A stretch of 64,000 nucleotides of DNA from Selaginella tamariscina (taxonomy: Eukaryota > Streptophyta > Lycopodiopsida > Selaginellales > Selaginellaceae): positions 248,001-312,000 of the forward strand of contig PUQB01000253.1 in assembly GCA_003024785.1 (NCBI GenBank), given 5' to 3'. This document shows positions 11,956 to 24,323 of this stretch, piece by piece. A model generated the notes under the pieces. That model searched no databases, was not told the DNA's origin, and saw nothing but the letters and a program-made list of their open reading frames with translations. The translations under genes were made by a program, and so were the position numbers. Position 1 is the stretch's first letter. Each line of letters opens with the position of its first letter.

Positions 11956-13622
11956 TGTTATAATTTTTATTATGACTCCTCTCCTTTTTACTTTAGGCAT
12001 TGACTATTATTACTTACTATACTATGTTGATGAGCCCTAGATGTAATAGGAAAATGCTTGCTTAGTGCACTTGGGTATATGGAGGTGTTATTAGGTATTT
12101 ATAGGAAACTCTAGGCAAAGCTAGAACTTACTTTTTAAAAAACCCACCCCAATTTTAATGTCTTAGTTAAGATGATTGGTTAAGTTTGGTGTGTTAAGTA
12201 GGGTTAGGAACACCCTAGGGTTGCCCTAACCCATGCCCTAAAAACCCTAGGGTTTAGGGGTAGGAGTAAGGTTAATTTAAGGCTCATCTCATTAACTATT
12301 TCGTGCCAGCCCACTTATACATATAGGAAAAGAATGGTGGGGGCTCGATCACATAAATAAGGTAGAATATGTAGTAAGAGAGTTCATAAGTTCATGACTG
12401 AATTCATTATTCTTCTACCAGTGCAAGTTTAACTTGTGTTGTTAAGACACAACCCTTTGTTGGCCGCCCTAACTTCCAAACAATAGGGATACATCCCACC
12501 TTTGGGGTGGCCTACCCTTAACATTAGCGAATTTCATGACTAAAAGGTTTGTCAAATACACGTTCCAAGGGTTATAAGTTGAGGCATGCCTTCAGCCTTC
12601 TCCTCTATGTCAAGTTAGGTGTAGCACATGGCTAAGCAAGACACATCTGCGTCCTTATAATATGAGTGTGAGATCTTGGCTGACATGTTCTTGTTACCCA
12701 ATTCCTGAGAATTCACTAAGGGTTATAGAGTTGGCACTTAAGAGCCACGTTTGTGGTATTTGGTGTAATCTTTAATCTAAGGGCTATGGCATGATAGCCC
12801 ACACCATGAGAGACAATGTCACATGAAGAGTGATACTAAGTTAGATGATTCATGGTATAATGCTTGAGGCACGCCTTTTGGGGTTGTGTCATGGGTTATC
12901 ACCAAGGGGTTGGATACTCTAGTAAACAGGCATGCTTGTGCTCGCACTGGGTGCTAAGCCTTGGCATCCACTTCTCGTAACTAGGTGTGCTTTGGCACAC
13001 TTGATTAGGGGGTGTTTTCCTTGGAATTCAAGAGTTAAACAATCTAAGCTTGTTAGCATGAGCCTTTTCCTGAGGCACTCGTAAGGTTATGTACTTAGGG
13101 TTATTCAAACCTAACATTAGGTAGTTTGTTTAGTAAAACACTCATGTCCGCTTACAATGCATACTTATGTCCGCTTACAGTGCACACTTATGTCCTTATT
13201 AAGTACTAGCCCTAGGTTTAGGATATGACTTGGCCACTCAAACCCTTAAGGGTTAATCATGGCTTAAAGTACCCCTTGTTGCCCAAATGAGGGTGATTCC
13301 TTAAAGAGTAAGTGACAATGTCTTAGCTCTGTCACAGGGGTATGTGCAAGGCACATCTCCTTGATGAGGTTAGAGCATGAGCTTGCTTATGTTTACTAGG
13401 ATAGGATCCTAAAGTCTACTCGGGTTATCTTTTAGGGTTCAGGGGATGGTCATTCTAGGGGACCTAGAGTAGGACTTTGAGTCTTTTATTTAATTAGGCA
13501 TTTGAGTCAAACTCTTGGGTCATCATGGAAGACTTAGCATTGCTTACACATAGTGATAATGCCAAATGGCACTTGATAGTTGCATGTTGCCACGTGTTAG
13601 CCTTTGGGTTAAAACTCTGACA
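11956..13622 (+). mobile_element. LTR-like element copy A (solo LTR or non-autonomous)
   Basis: A 1667 bp element starts TGTTATAATTTTTATTATGA and ends GGTTAAAACTCTGACA. It is non-coding, rich in TTAGGG-like words near 12190-12260, and matches copies B-G along its length. The flanks TTACA and CTACA are a 4/5 match for a five-base target duplication. TG...CA ends and a five-base duplication point to an LTR. It is a fossil of moderate age, inserted inside the minisatellite. Confidence 0.75.
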
Positions 13623-13775
13623 CTACAACTTAAAGACTCACTTCATGAGTTTAAGTTTCACTTTGTGAGGCCTGACTCTCACTTATGGTCCTAACCCTCA
13701 CTTTGTGGGGCATGAGTCTCACATTGTGGGACTAGATAGAGTTTCACTTAGTAGGGTTGAAGTCTTAATTGGTAT
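13623..13775. repeat. Degenerate minisatellite, right part
   Basis: The same CACTTCATG/CACTTTGTG units as at 11530-11955 continue directly after copy A, showing the element split one array. Confidence 0.65.
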
Positions 13776-16008
13776 GAATAATAATTATTGATTTTTTAAA
13801 TTTAATTATTAATAATGAAAGCATATGAAATTGTCTTTCCATATTTAATAAAGTAAAATTGTTTTTAAGGAAATGAAAATAGATTTTTATGTATTATCTA
13901 CATCACTAACCCAAATGCCATGGAAGTCACAAATAAAGCAAATGGATGCATAAGATATTTTCAAGTTAATTAATATTTATGTTGTAACATGAATTTTTCA
14001 GTGTGTGAACTATTCATTCACAAAATCTTTTCAATTAAATTTTCAAAATCAATTAAAACTTAATGATTTCTAAAGAAAATATGTTACAAAATGAATACAT
14101 TTACAAAGTGAACTTTAAATTTAACAATTTGTGTTGTTCATACCAATTAAATTCAATGATTATTAATTTCACTTTGTAAAATATAGGTTGTTCATTCATT
14201 TAAATTAAACAATCAAGATTTTTTGGATGTATCAAATAACACCTAAGTTTACCCCATGTAAGAACATTAGACTCATTAGCTTAACTGATAAAAATATGTA
14301 AATGAAGAGGTGGATGGCTTATATGTGTTCATAATAATTGAAAATCAAAAAAAATAAAGAATTATTAGAAGTAAAAACTTTCAAATGGACACATGTGATC
14401 CATGTATGACTCACTTTAATAATATTATGTTTCACTTCATGAATCACACATATTATTAAATAACAACTGTTAAATACTTTACTAATATAATAGTAAGGAC
14501 ACATGATATGGCCATATGCAATGTATCACAGTGTGTGATTCATCATTTTCCAGTGATACATCATTATTTTAAATGAAATGATGTAAATTACTTTCTTAAA
14601 AAGAATGAACACCATAAGAAAATGTGGTTTTATAATTCATAAATGATATGGTATAAATTACCTTCTTTAAAAAATCAACACTGTACCAAGTTTTATAAGA
14701 TTTTATAGTGATTAACCTCACCATGATAATATAATGAAATTGTATAGGTTTTTTAAATTGTACTTTTCTATTTTCTAAATATTTATCATATATGCTCGTA
14801 TAAATTAAATGTTAATTTATAACTATATTAAATATTTATAATAGTTTCAGTATATATTTCTAATAAATTAAACCGTGTTTTTATTTCTTTTATGATTGTT
14901 ATATTTTACTTAATATTATTATTTACATACATACACTTTGATAAAAGAAATTATTTGTTTTTTAGAAAAGTTAACTTAGAAATCAGCTAATGGTTTAGCC
15001 GTGTTTAGTTTGGACATGTTAATAACAACATTTTAAAACAAAGAAAATTATTATTTACATACGTACAATTTGATAAAAGAAATTGTTTGTTTTTAGAATA
15101 TTAACCTTATATTTATTTCATAGATGAAATCTTTCATATATTTAATTTATATGTAAGTTATGTTATTTGAAAAATTAGAAATTCATTTCATAATTCATTT
15201 GTGCATGTAAAGACGTATGTAATATAAAAAAATGTATATATACACACGTGTTGTGTAGGGTTTTGATATATGTATAGTTAAATATGTATTATAAGATGGT
15301 AAAAACACAAAATACTTTATCACCCAATATATAGGATATATAAATACTAAATTAGCAACTGTTTAATTAAAAAATATTACATAAATTTCAATAAATACTT
15401 GACCTTGCACTTTAATAGTTTTTCAATATATAATGTATATACTCTGCTTGCCACATGTTATACAAACACACTAGTTAATTAAATAATATTACATATAATT
15501 AATATATTCTATACAACATGTACTTCATTATATATTTTATATTTCTTAAGAATATGCTAATATATCCTGACATTCTTAAGAAATATATAGTATCCTAAAT
15601 ATACTAATATATAGTATATAATATAATATCTAACTATACATATAATAATAGTATAATACATATATGTACTTATATATTGCATTAAGAATAAATTAATGAA
15701 TCCATTGAATATAACCATTTTACCTTAAATCTGACCAAAACAAGCGTATAGATAACAACAGAAAACTAAATTGTAATGTTTCACATTTTCATTTTAATTA
15801 AAATAATACATTTCAAATAAACTTTAAATTTCTTCTAGTCATTACTTATACACTACAATATATATATAGCTTCAGTTATAAGTTAAATACTCAAAACTAC
15901 ATACATTTTGCAATATATAAAGATCATAATCCAGATAAAAAGTAAATTAGTATATATATATATACAGTGTGAGATAGTAAATAATTAAATAAATTAAAAC
16001 TAAAATAA
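13776..16008. other. AT-rich region without recognisable genes
   Basis: AT-rich with no long ORF. Inverted pairs of TTCACTTTGT/ACAAAGTGAA words occur near 13990-14180, akin to the minisatellite core. TA-rich simple sequence dominates from 15500. Nothing else seen. Confidence 0.55.
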
Positions 16009-17825
16009 TTACCTTAAAAGATCCATAAATACAAAAGCATTCCATAGGCTATGCAAGAGCATGGAAGAGAGGAGGTTTCTGTTCCTCACAAATACAATAC
16101 CCATTACAAGACCCAAAAATGTGAGTGGAAGTAAACGCTGTGGACTAAAGTGGGCCAAAGCAAATGCCACCGCACTTAAACATATAGATGCCCATAATGG
16201 AAGATACCTGAGAATCAAAAATATTAATTAAAATAGTAATAAGATAAACAAAAAATATGCAATATATACTTAATTTTGATTAATATTGTATACATGGAGT
16301 ACACTCAACTTACTAATACTTATTCTCCTTTAGTTATATATATATACACTTTTTGTATACATACTTAAAAGATGTATACAGTATACTTATAGATACTTGT
16401 TTATACCTCTTAATTGCTTAAGTATATATAAGTACACTTATAGATGTAGTGATGTGTGTACGTTGCATGTGTATTTACTAATTAAAGTTTACCTTGTTAA
16501 AGAAGGCAATAAAAAGCCCCTAAAGATGACCTCCTCCCAAACTGGTGCACATACAGATACCACAACTGCGTACATGAGTGTTGCGATAGGATCCTTAGCC
16601 ATTATTGATTGCTCCACGCTGGATGCGGTAAATGGTGGTGGGGTCGGTAGTAAATCGAGATTAATCTGAGATAATCTGTTTACCAGCGGGAATATTAGGC
16701 ACCATATGCACGCTTCAACATACCTGTGTATAAAGTTGTAAGTGTGTGTACGCGCTGTGTGCGTGTGTGTGAGAGAGAGACGTACCAGTGACCACTCCAT
16801 TTAACTGGGAACCAGTCACCAGAAAGAGGCTGAAACTCCGAGAGGCATCTATGGAGAATAGCAAGACCAACTGTTCCTTCGGCAATGTCTGTAATTAAGC
16901 TGTACAGTGCCTGCCCCCTGTACGAGAGTGTGTCCTTGCAAACCCCAGGGAGTGTGCCGCTATTGGTATTAACCACGAACCCACAAACCAAAACGCTCCA
17001 AACCATAAAAACATCACCTGTGTGTACACACAGGCAAACATCATACACATGTATGACGTGTCTATAAAATATACATAATGTAGACATAGTTATATTAATA
17101 TTGCCAACTAGTGTCTCCAGATATTGTGTGAGTTAACTTAAATAACTAGTCTAAGGATTGTGAACATGAAGATGGGAACGTAAACGTGTTATAAACACAC
17201 ACACACACACATATACACATGTAATATTACCTGGAAAACTGTCTGTCCATTCCAAGGTACAGTCCAAACTTTCTCGTTAGCGGGACGCCTTAAAAGAAGC
17301 CATGATAAATCCACCTGAGATACGAAAGAATAATTATCTAAACTCTACATGTGTACAAGAATAATTTGTTAACATGTTTCTCAATATAGTTTAACTATAT
17401 GAAGATTTCTAAAGAGACCTTGCCTTCCGCAGTCTTAACCACCAAGGAGTTTGTACTTTCTTGTGTTCATCAGTGTTTTTATCATCTTTTGAACTCTCCA
17501 CAGAATCATTCAAGGAGGAAGATGGTAGCAAAATCTCCCACTCCTAAAATATAAAAACAATTAGATCTCTCTCTCTCACACAACTTATGTACACACGCAT
17601 GTGTTTGTATGTGTGTGATGTGTGTGTGTGTGTGTGTGTGTGTACCTGAGTGAATTTCTTGAGAGAGCAATCGCGAAATTTGAACTGTTGTTTCCTAGTG
17701 GAGAGGAGATTAGGCTTGTGCCTGGATACAACTGAAGCCGTATTAGTACATCCGTACCGCCATATCCGCCTTGCGCCAATGACGCCATCCAATCCTCCGA
17801 AAAATGAAATCAACCCTAAAACCAT
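16009..17825 (-). CDS. CPBP-family (CAAX-type) intramembrane protease, plastid-type
   Basis: Six exons: 17646-17825, 17419-17543, 17231-17313, 16786-17017, 16493-16723, 16009-16207. CPBP proteins are multi-pass membrane metalloproteases or scaffolds; plant members of this branch (SCO4-like) act in plastids. The family signatures are present: EEVIFR (EExxxR) in exon 5 and FALAHF (FxxxH) in exon 6, plus the conserved tail LLHSLWNAFVFMDLLR. Exon 4 carries a membrane stretch (FLWFGAFWFVGSWLIPIAAH) and then RGQALYSLITDIAEG. The first 60 residues are Ser/Arg-rich, compatible with a transit peptide. One T is missing from a run (AAA at 16940-16942 on the plus strand), which breaks exon 4; the exon 2/3 phase also needs one base. 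Intron 1 holds a TG run of about 23 bases at its donor side. Confidence 0.85.
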
Positions 17826-18289
17826 CTGCCCTAGAAAACAGAGGTTTAAAAATTAAATTGCTAATTTACTTTTCAAAGTTTTGAAAATTATATGCTTGCA
17901 GAATAGCCCTTACTAGACATGTACAAGAAATTGAAGGGAAATTAATATTTTTTTAAATTTTATTTATTTATAAATTATTGAAATACTTTTATTGTTAAAT
18001 GTAGCTATTTATCATTGGAGAGTTTCTTTAAAGACAAAAATGTAATTTAAAAAATAAGTAATCTATAGTATAATGGGAAAATATATACTAAATTAAAAAA
18101 ATAACAGTGCTTGATGTTTAAAAACTTATATGGACATAATGATAAAAGTATTATAAGAAACTAATATTGTAAATCTCTGTACTTTTGGACACTTGTAGAA
18201 CATGGCCCCCTTTAAGATTTTAAATCCCTCCTAAGTAATACTAGAATTAAGGGGGAAATATACTTTTCAGTTCATTTATATATATATAT
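17826..18289. other. AT-rich spacer
   Basis: No gene seen. A telo-box-like CAACCCTAAAACC lies at the start codon region of the CPBP gene (17811-17823). The stretch ends in a TA run that is the target of the gypsy insertion. Confidence 0.55.
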
Positions 18290-18493
18290 TGTGGAACCCC
18301 GAGACACAACACAGTAAATATACGAAAAGACAGAAACTCAAATCTCCTTTGTATTCAAGGTCAGGTTTATATTACAAAGGAAAAGGTATATTCTAGCTAT
18401 ATTTGGACTATCCTATCAAGGATTTAGCCAGACCATAAATATCTCTAGTAACTTCTAGAAACTTCTAGAATATACCATGGTAATTACCTTACA
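18290..18493 (-). repeat. 3' LTR of the gypsy element
   Basis: 204 bp, TGTGG...TTACA on the plus strand, containing CTTCTAGAAACTTCTAGAA. It matches the right LTR closely apart from one extra stretch of about 15-18 bases. Confidence 0.9.
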
Positions 18494-18499
18494 TTATCC

Positions 18500-21400
18500 C
18501 CCCTCGTAAGAAAAACTTCTTCAGTCGTAAAACGTGAGCAACCAAAGGTGCTTCTCGAGACTCAACATCTTGCACATGGTAAACTTGAGGGCCAACTTGA
18601 CGAAGAATCTTATAAGGACCGAGCCATTTCCGCAAGAAACCTGGAGTGAGTCCTTTTTGATGAAGTTCCGGAAAATGTACAAGAACAAGGTCACCAATAG
18701 CAAACTGAGGAGGTGGCCGATGACGAGAATTATAATCCTGTTGTTGTTGAACTTGTGCCCGACCTAAATGTTCTGCTGAGGTAGCATGCAATAAAGGAAG
18801 AGCTCGATCTAAGTAAGTGCCCAATATCGAGCTTCAGCATACTTAGGTTTGTGAGAAGCCAAACCAACTTCTGGAGGCATTCGAGGGTCTCGCCCATACA
18901 ATGCTTTGAATGGAGACATGCCAATGGAACTTTGAATGCCAGTGTTGTATGCAAATTCTAAGTATCGCAAATACCAATCCCAATCATTCTGAGTAGGATT
19001 TACATACTTAGAAATCATACCTTTAAAAGTCCGATTCAAACGCTCGACTAATCCATCTGTTTGTGGATGAAAGGGAGATGTGAAAGATTGTTGAATTCCC
19101 ATCCGTGAAGTCAAAACCTTCAAAACTTCAGCAATAAAGGCAGGTCCATTATCTGATAAAATCCGTTCTGGACATGAATGGCGCAAAATTACCCGAGTGA
19201 GTAGAAAATCAGCAACACTATGGGCCGTGGCATCTGGTAAAGCTCCAACCTCCACCCAACGTGTCAAATAATCTGTTAAAACCACAACATATCGGTTGCC
19301 TGCAGCTGAAGGTGGAAAAGGACCAATTAAATCCCATGCAACAAGTTCAAATGGCCGTTCCACCTGTATAGACTCTAAAGCACCAGTTGATCGTGAGGAG
19401 TTCCGAGTCTGACACAATGAACAACTTCGTACGTACTGGATCACATCTTGTCGCATATTCGGCCAGTAAAAAGAACGTTGTAAGCTGTCCAAAGTTCTTC
19501 GATAACCAAAATGTCCGCCAGAAAGTGGTGAATCATGATATGCTGCAAGATACCTAGGAACAAAAGTGGTTGGAATTGCCAAACGTAGTGAAGTTGTAAC
19601 ATCTGTGCCAATAAAATAAACCACACCGTCATGTATGCGAAATTGTGCCACAAATGAAGAAAAACGAGAGTTGGATGGTTGAGAAGGATTGGTTAGTGCC
19701 AAACGAATAGGTTGAATCCAAGCATCTGTTTCCTGAGCCCTTGAGACCTCTGCAAGAGATGGAATGTAAGATCCAATTGATTGGCCATAACTGCACAAGG
19801 AGCCCTAGAAAGAGCATCAGCATCCACCATACTATCCCCGGGACGATGTTTGACCTCAAAGTCATACATTTGGAGCCGAAGTGCCCATCTGGCAGATCGT
19901 CCAAGCAACTTCTTGTTCTTCAATAAGGCAAAACAGCTGCATGATCACACTCCAAAAGCGTATGAGATCCATGGAGATATACATGAAGACGCTCAAAAGC
20001 CCACACTGCAGCTAAGCACTCAAGATCTGAAGCACAATAGTTGTTTTCAGGGCCTTGCAATGCCCTACTCACATATGCAATGGGATGTCGAACGGACTCA
20101 TCACATACCTCAGTTGCATTAGGACTCCACCAATACCTACGGAAGAAGCATCCGTTCGTAATATAAAAGGACGAGAAAAATCCGGATAATGAAGCACCGG
20201 AGGGGACGTCAAATACTTTCGTAGCTTACAAAAAGAATCTTCACAATCGTCAGTCCACACAAAAGGAACATCCTCATGCAACAAAGCTCGCAAAGGAGCA
20301 TTGACATCAGCCAAACGAGGTATAAAACGTCCTAAATATGTGACCTTACCAAGAAATCGTCGTAAAGACCGTACATCTGTTGGACGAGGAAATTTCGCCA
20401 CAGCCTCCACCTTGGATGGATCCACACGTAACCCCTCACGAGAAACCATGTACCCCAAATACGTAGTTTCAACTGTGCCAAAAACACACTTGGGCTTCTT
20501 CAACTTGAGCCCATACTCCCGTAAACGATCAAACACACGAGCTACTTCCTTGAGATGATCTTCCCAAGATCCCTGAGTATGAACCAGAATGTCATCCAAG
20601 TACTTTGCAACTGTCTCCAGAAACTCATCATTAAAAACTTCATCCATCATGCGCTGAAATGTGGCAGGAGCAGATACTAAACCAAAAGGCATAACAAGGA
20701 ACTCATATAAACCAAAAGGAGTTCGGAATGCTGTTTTGGGAATGTCTTCGGGAGCCATAGGAATTTGCCAATAACCTGAAGCAAGATCCAATTTAGTAAA
20801 CCAACGACTCTTACCCAATTGATCTAACAAATCCTGTGTGTTCGGCAAGGGATAGCTATCTGGTTCTGTAACAGCATTGACGGGACGGTAATCCACCGTG
20901 AACCGCTTAGATCCATCAGGTTTATCCACCAAATGGGGCTCGATGCCCATGGACTGAAAGAACGGCGAGCCAGCTTCTTCTCCAGCAACTCTGACACACA
21001 TTTTCGTATAATGGCCAATTCTTTTGGAGATCGCCTTCGAACAGCAGCTTTAGAAGGTAAAGCGTCCCCTGTTCGAATGTGGTGTTGTGTTCGAACCTTA
21101 GCAGTGGGGGTGATATCTGTAGAGAAAAGATCTGAATATTTCTTCAATAATTGTTGTACCTGAAACTCTCGCTGAGAAGAAGTTGGTTCAGTTGCCACTG
21201 TACATTTCCAGAGTTCCTTGACACACTGAGGACACCATTGCTGAACATCTAGCTCATGCATGATGGCACTTGACAAAATTGCTCCACATGCTTGAGAGGG
21301 AGTTTATCCAAAAGAAAAGGTGAATGACCTGGAAGTATTAACCGTCGAGGCCCAAATTGGCAACTTGCCTTACATGCATCAACCAAGTACACCCAAGAAT

Positions 21401-21760
21401 AATATCAAAAATCTGGTGTGAGAATACATGGAGTTGCAACTCGTCTGCATAAGTCCCAAACTGCAAAGGTACTTGAGCAAGTGTAGACGAAGCAGCTCGA
21501 GTACATCCATCGCCATACAACACATGTAAAGCTTCCTTGCTTGGCACCGTTGTCAAAGCACAACGTGTAACCACATTAGCAGAAATCGAAGAAATACTAG
21601 AACCTGTATCAATAAGAATAGTTACAGGGGTACCATGTATGAAACCTTGTAGTGTAAATGGAGATAACCCTTTATGAGGAGTTCGCGAAGCTTGAGGTGA
21701 AAAAGAAAGAAAAGATGAAGGACTAGGAGATGAAGGAAAAGTGTTAGGTGCCTTCGTACC
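18500..21760 (-). pseudogene. pol region of the gypsy element (fossil)
   Basis: Parts in order from high to low coordinate: aspartic protease with LIDTGSS near 21600; reverse transcriptase about 21000-20450 with VDYRPVNAV, FTKLDLASGYWQI and the YLDD box; RNase H about 20450-19800 with LRTDAS and DADALSR; integrase about 19700-18850 with the HHCC finger, a WDLIGPF core start and SDNGPAF; a GPYKILR module near 18600. Family: Ty3/gypsy. Broken fossil. Confidence 0.88.
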
Positions 21761-21769
21761 CAACACACC

Positions 21770-22664
21770 TACTCGTTTCCCGCCTCCACAGGAGCAACAT
21801 CCACAACAGCAACCGGTTGATTCTGACCTGGACGCCAACCTGGATATGGTGGTCGCCAATCGGGAAACCGCCGACAATGTTGGTAAGTGTGACCAAGTAC
21901 ACCACAAGCCCAACAAGACAATCGTCGTCGTCCTTGTCCTTGACCACGACCAGCACCACGACCAGCACCATTAATGCGAGCAGCTTCTACCTCCATAGGC
22001 ACAGGACCAGCAGGCGCATTGAAAGTTGGAGGAGTGATGGCCTCTGGAATGGGTAATTGTACTCTTGGAGCCGCTTCAAAACGTTGTGCCGAGTGAAAGC
22101 CTCTTCCAAAGTGACAGGTCCCAGTGCCCGAACATAACCAACAAGATCCGGTCGAAGAGCAGGCCATAACATTCCTAATTTGCTACGCTCGGACATGGTG
22201 GGATCCGCCCGCATCAAGAGATCACGAAACTTTATAGCAAACTGCATGACAGATTCATTTGGTGCTTGCTTCAAACTATGAAGTTGTTGAAACGCATCGT
22301 CAGAATCTTCTGCTTTCCCAAAAGCCAATTTAAATTCCGCTTGAAGGGTGAACCAATATTGCTCATCTGTGAGTAAACCTGTTGGTGGTGGACGACTATT
22401 ATACCATTGGAGAGCAACATCTAAAAGACAAGTTGGAAACTCGCGAAGGCAATGTGTAGCTGTCCACCCATGATATGTGGCAATATTGATGAAATGAGCC
22501 AACCAATGGTGAACATCTGCACCCGGCGCACCTCGAAAAGGTTGAGGTCGTACACGTGGGTTTGATTGAGGAGTAGGAGCTAGAACTGGAACTTGCAAGT
22601 GTTGAAGGAGCTGTTCATGCTGGTGTGTGATGCGAATTAGTTGTTCCAAAAGTTGTTGCTCCAT
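21770..22664 (-). pseudogene. gag region of the gypsy element (fossil)
   Basis: Capsid-like frame from 22664 with a typical gypsy gag stretch (WLAHFINIATYHGW) and, near 21890, a single zinc knuckle CWACGVLGHTYQHC of the CX2CX4HX4C type. The N-terminus is Gln/Leu-rich. Broken fossil. Confidence 0.85.
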
Positions 22665-22791
22665 AAGAATCGTATGAAAGGAAACAAAGAAAACAAAGAA
22701 AAGAAGAAAAAAAAAGGAAAGATTGAAAAGAGATAAAAGAAAAGAAGATCAAAAGAAACTTCTCTCACAAATTGCCCGACTTCTCCACCAG

Positions 22792-22979
22792 TGTGAGAAC
22801 CCCGAGACACAACACAGTAAATATACGAAAAGACAGAAAACTCAGATATCCTTTGTATTCAAGGTCAGGTTATATATTCTAGCTATATTTGGACTATCCT
22901 ATCAAGGATTTAGCCAGACCATAAATATCTCTAGTAACTTCTAGAAACTTCTAGAATATACCATGGTAATTACCTTACA
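22792..22979 (-). repeat. 5' LTR of the gypsy element
   Basis: 188 bp, the mate of 18290-18493, with TGTG...TTACA ends on the plus strand. Confidence 0.9.
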
Positions 22980-23765
22980 TATATATATATATTACACACT
23001 TTCCATCATTGTTGCATTACAGTTTAATATTCTCATTTTTTGATAATTCATTTGGATATATATAAAAACTGAAAAACTATTGTACATATTATTAATCTAT
23101 AAAGTTTTATTAAATAAATTATATGTAGATTTTTTCCCATACAAGCATCTTTTATCATTTCTTTATGGAATAAAATGAATAGACAATTCATAAAATAATA
23201 GAGAATTTATATCGTACCTTTAAATGTACTAGTCCACTCTTAAATACCTTCAATATTAAATAAGAAAAACTAATGTTTGTACTATCACATAAATAACTTT
23301 AATATTATGCTATAGATCCTACTATCAAAGTAAAAGTTCCATATCATATCATCTTTTAAATAAGCATGTAAATATTGTGTTCATATAATTAATGAACATA
23401 AAACAGCACTACTTAAAAGTATGCATATCGCTTTATATATATAATATTTTAAGAATTAACCAACAAAATGCAACATGAAAATGTTTTATTAACTGTGTTA
23501 ACATCTAGTAAATTTAATATATATTATAATATGTATATATTTTATTTTATATGATTATTTTCTTAAACATAATTTATACAATACTATATTAATATATTCA
23601 TATTAAAGTTTTAAATGTTGACCATTTTAATTACAACCAAAATTTATATTTAAAGATATTAAAGATAAACATAAATAACACATCTATATTCAAATTTAAA
23701 ATTTAGACAATGCAGTAAAGGATTATATGTAATAAATGAGCTTCAAATTGAATTATGTTATTAAA

Positions 23766-23796
<31 letters not shown>

Positions 23797-24035
23797 TACA
23801 TTAGTGAATATAAATACGTACATAAATACGAGCGAGAAATTCATAAAAGCCAACTCAAATTCATGTATAAAAAAACCTTACAAGCTTATTATAATAAATA
23901 TATGTATATATCCTGTTTATCTATTAAGATGTGTACTGCCTATAAAATGTGTACCGTCTGTAGATTTTCTCTTCTGTTGTTAGTGCCCTGGGAGATAGAT
24001 GCCAAAATGAGAATATGCCAGTAGCATATCCCCTC
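22980..24035. other. AT-rich spacer
   Basis: TA- and A-rich sequence with a CA run at about 23765-23791. No gene or RNA seen. Confidence 0.55.
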
Positions 24036-24290
24036 TTAGACATTTGCCACTCTTGCTCTCGCAAACTCATTGACAGCCACTCCGTCCACTTGTACTGCTG
24101 CCCCGTTTGTCGTCATCTTTGATGGCAACAATAGTCCCACCTACATTTAAGCACACGTTATTATATATATCTATATCTATATCTGTGTGTGTGTGTCATA
24201 TGTTGTGTGTTTATGAATATTTTAGTAACTATATCCATCTAGCTGCTTCTCCATCCTGATATGTGTGCTTATACACCAATTAAATACACG

Positions 24291-24323
<33 letters not shown>

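Larger units (their letters stand above)
18290..22979 (-). mobile_element. Compact Ty3/gypsy LTR retrotransposon, broken
   Basis: The element is 4690 bp with short LTRs (204 and 188 bp), reading on the minus strand in the order gag, protease, reverse transcriptase, RNase H, integrase, which is the Ty3/gypsy order. A TGG-starting primer site abuts the right (5') LTR and a G-rich polypurine tract near 18500 abuts the left (3') LTR. It sits between TATAT flanks, a possible target duplication, though the target is a TA run. The LTRs differ by only a couple of substitutions plus small gaps, so it is young. The reading frame is broken roughly five or six times. No chromodomain seen; integrase ends in a GPY/F-type module. 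Confidence 0.93.

Noticed and set aside
12190-12260. Interstitial telomere array
   Set aside because: Only single, imperfect TTTAGGG words occur; there is no tandem run, and the same words sit in every copy of the LTR-like family.
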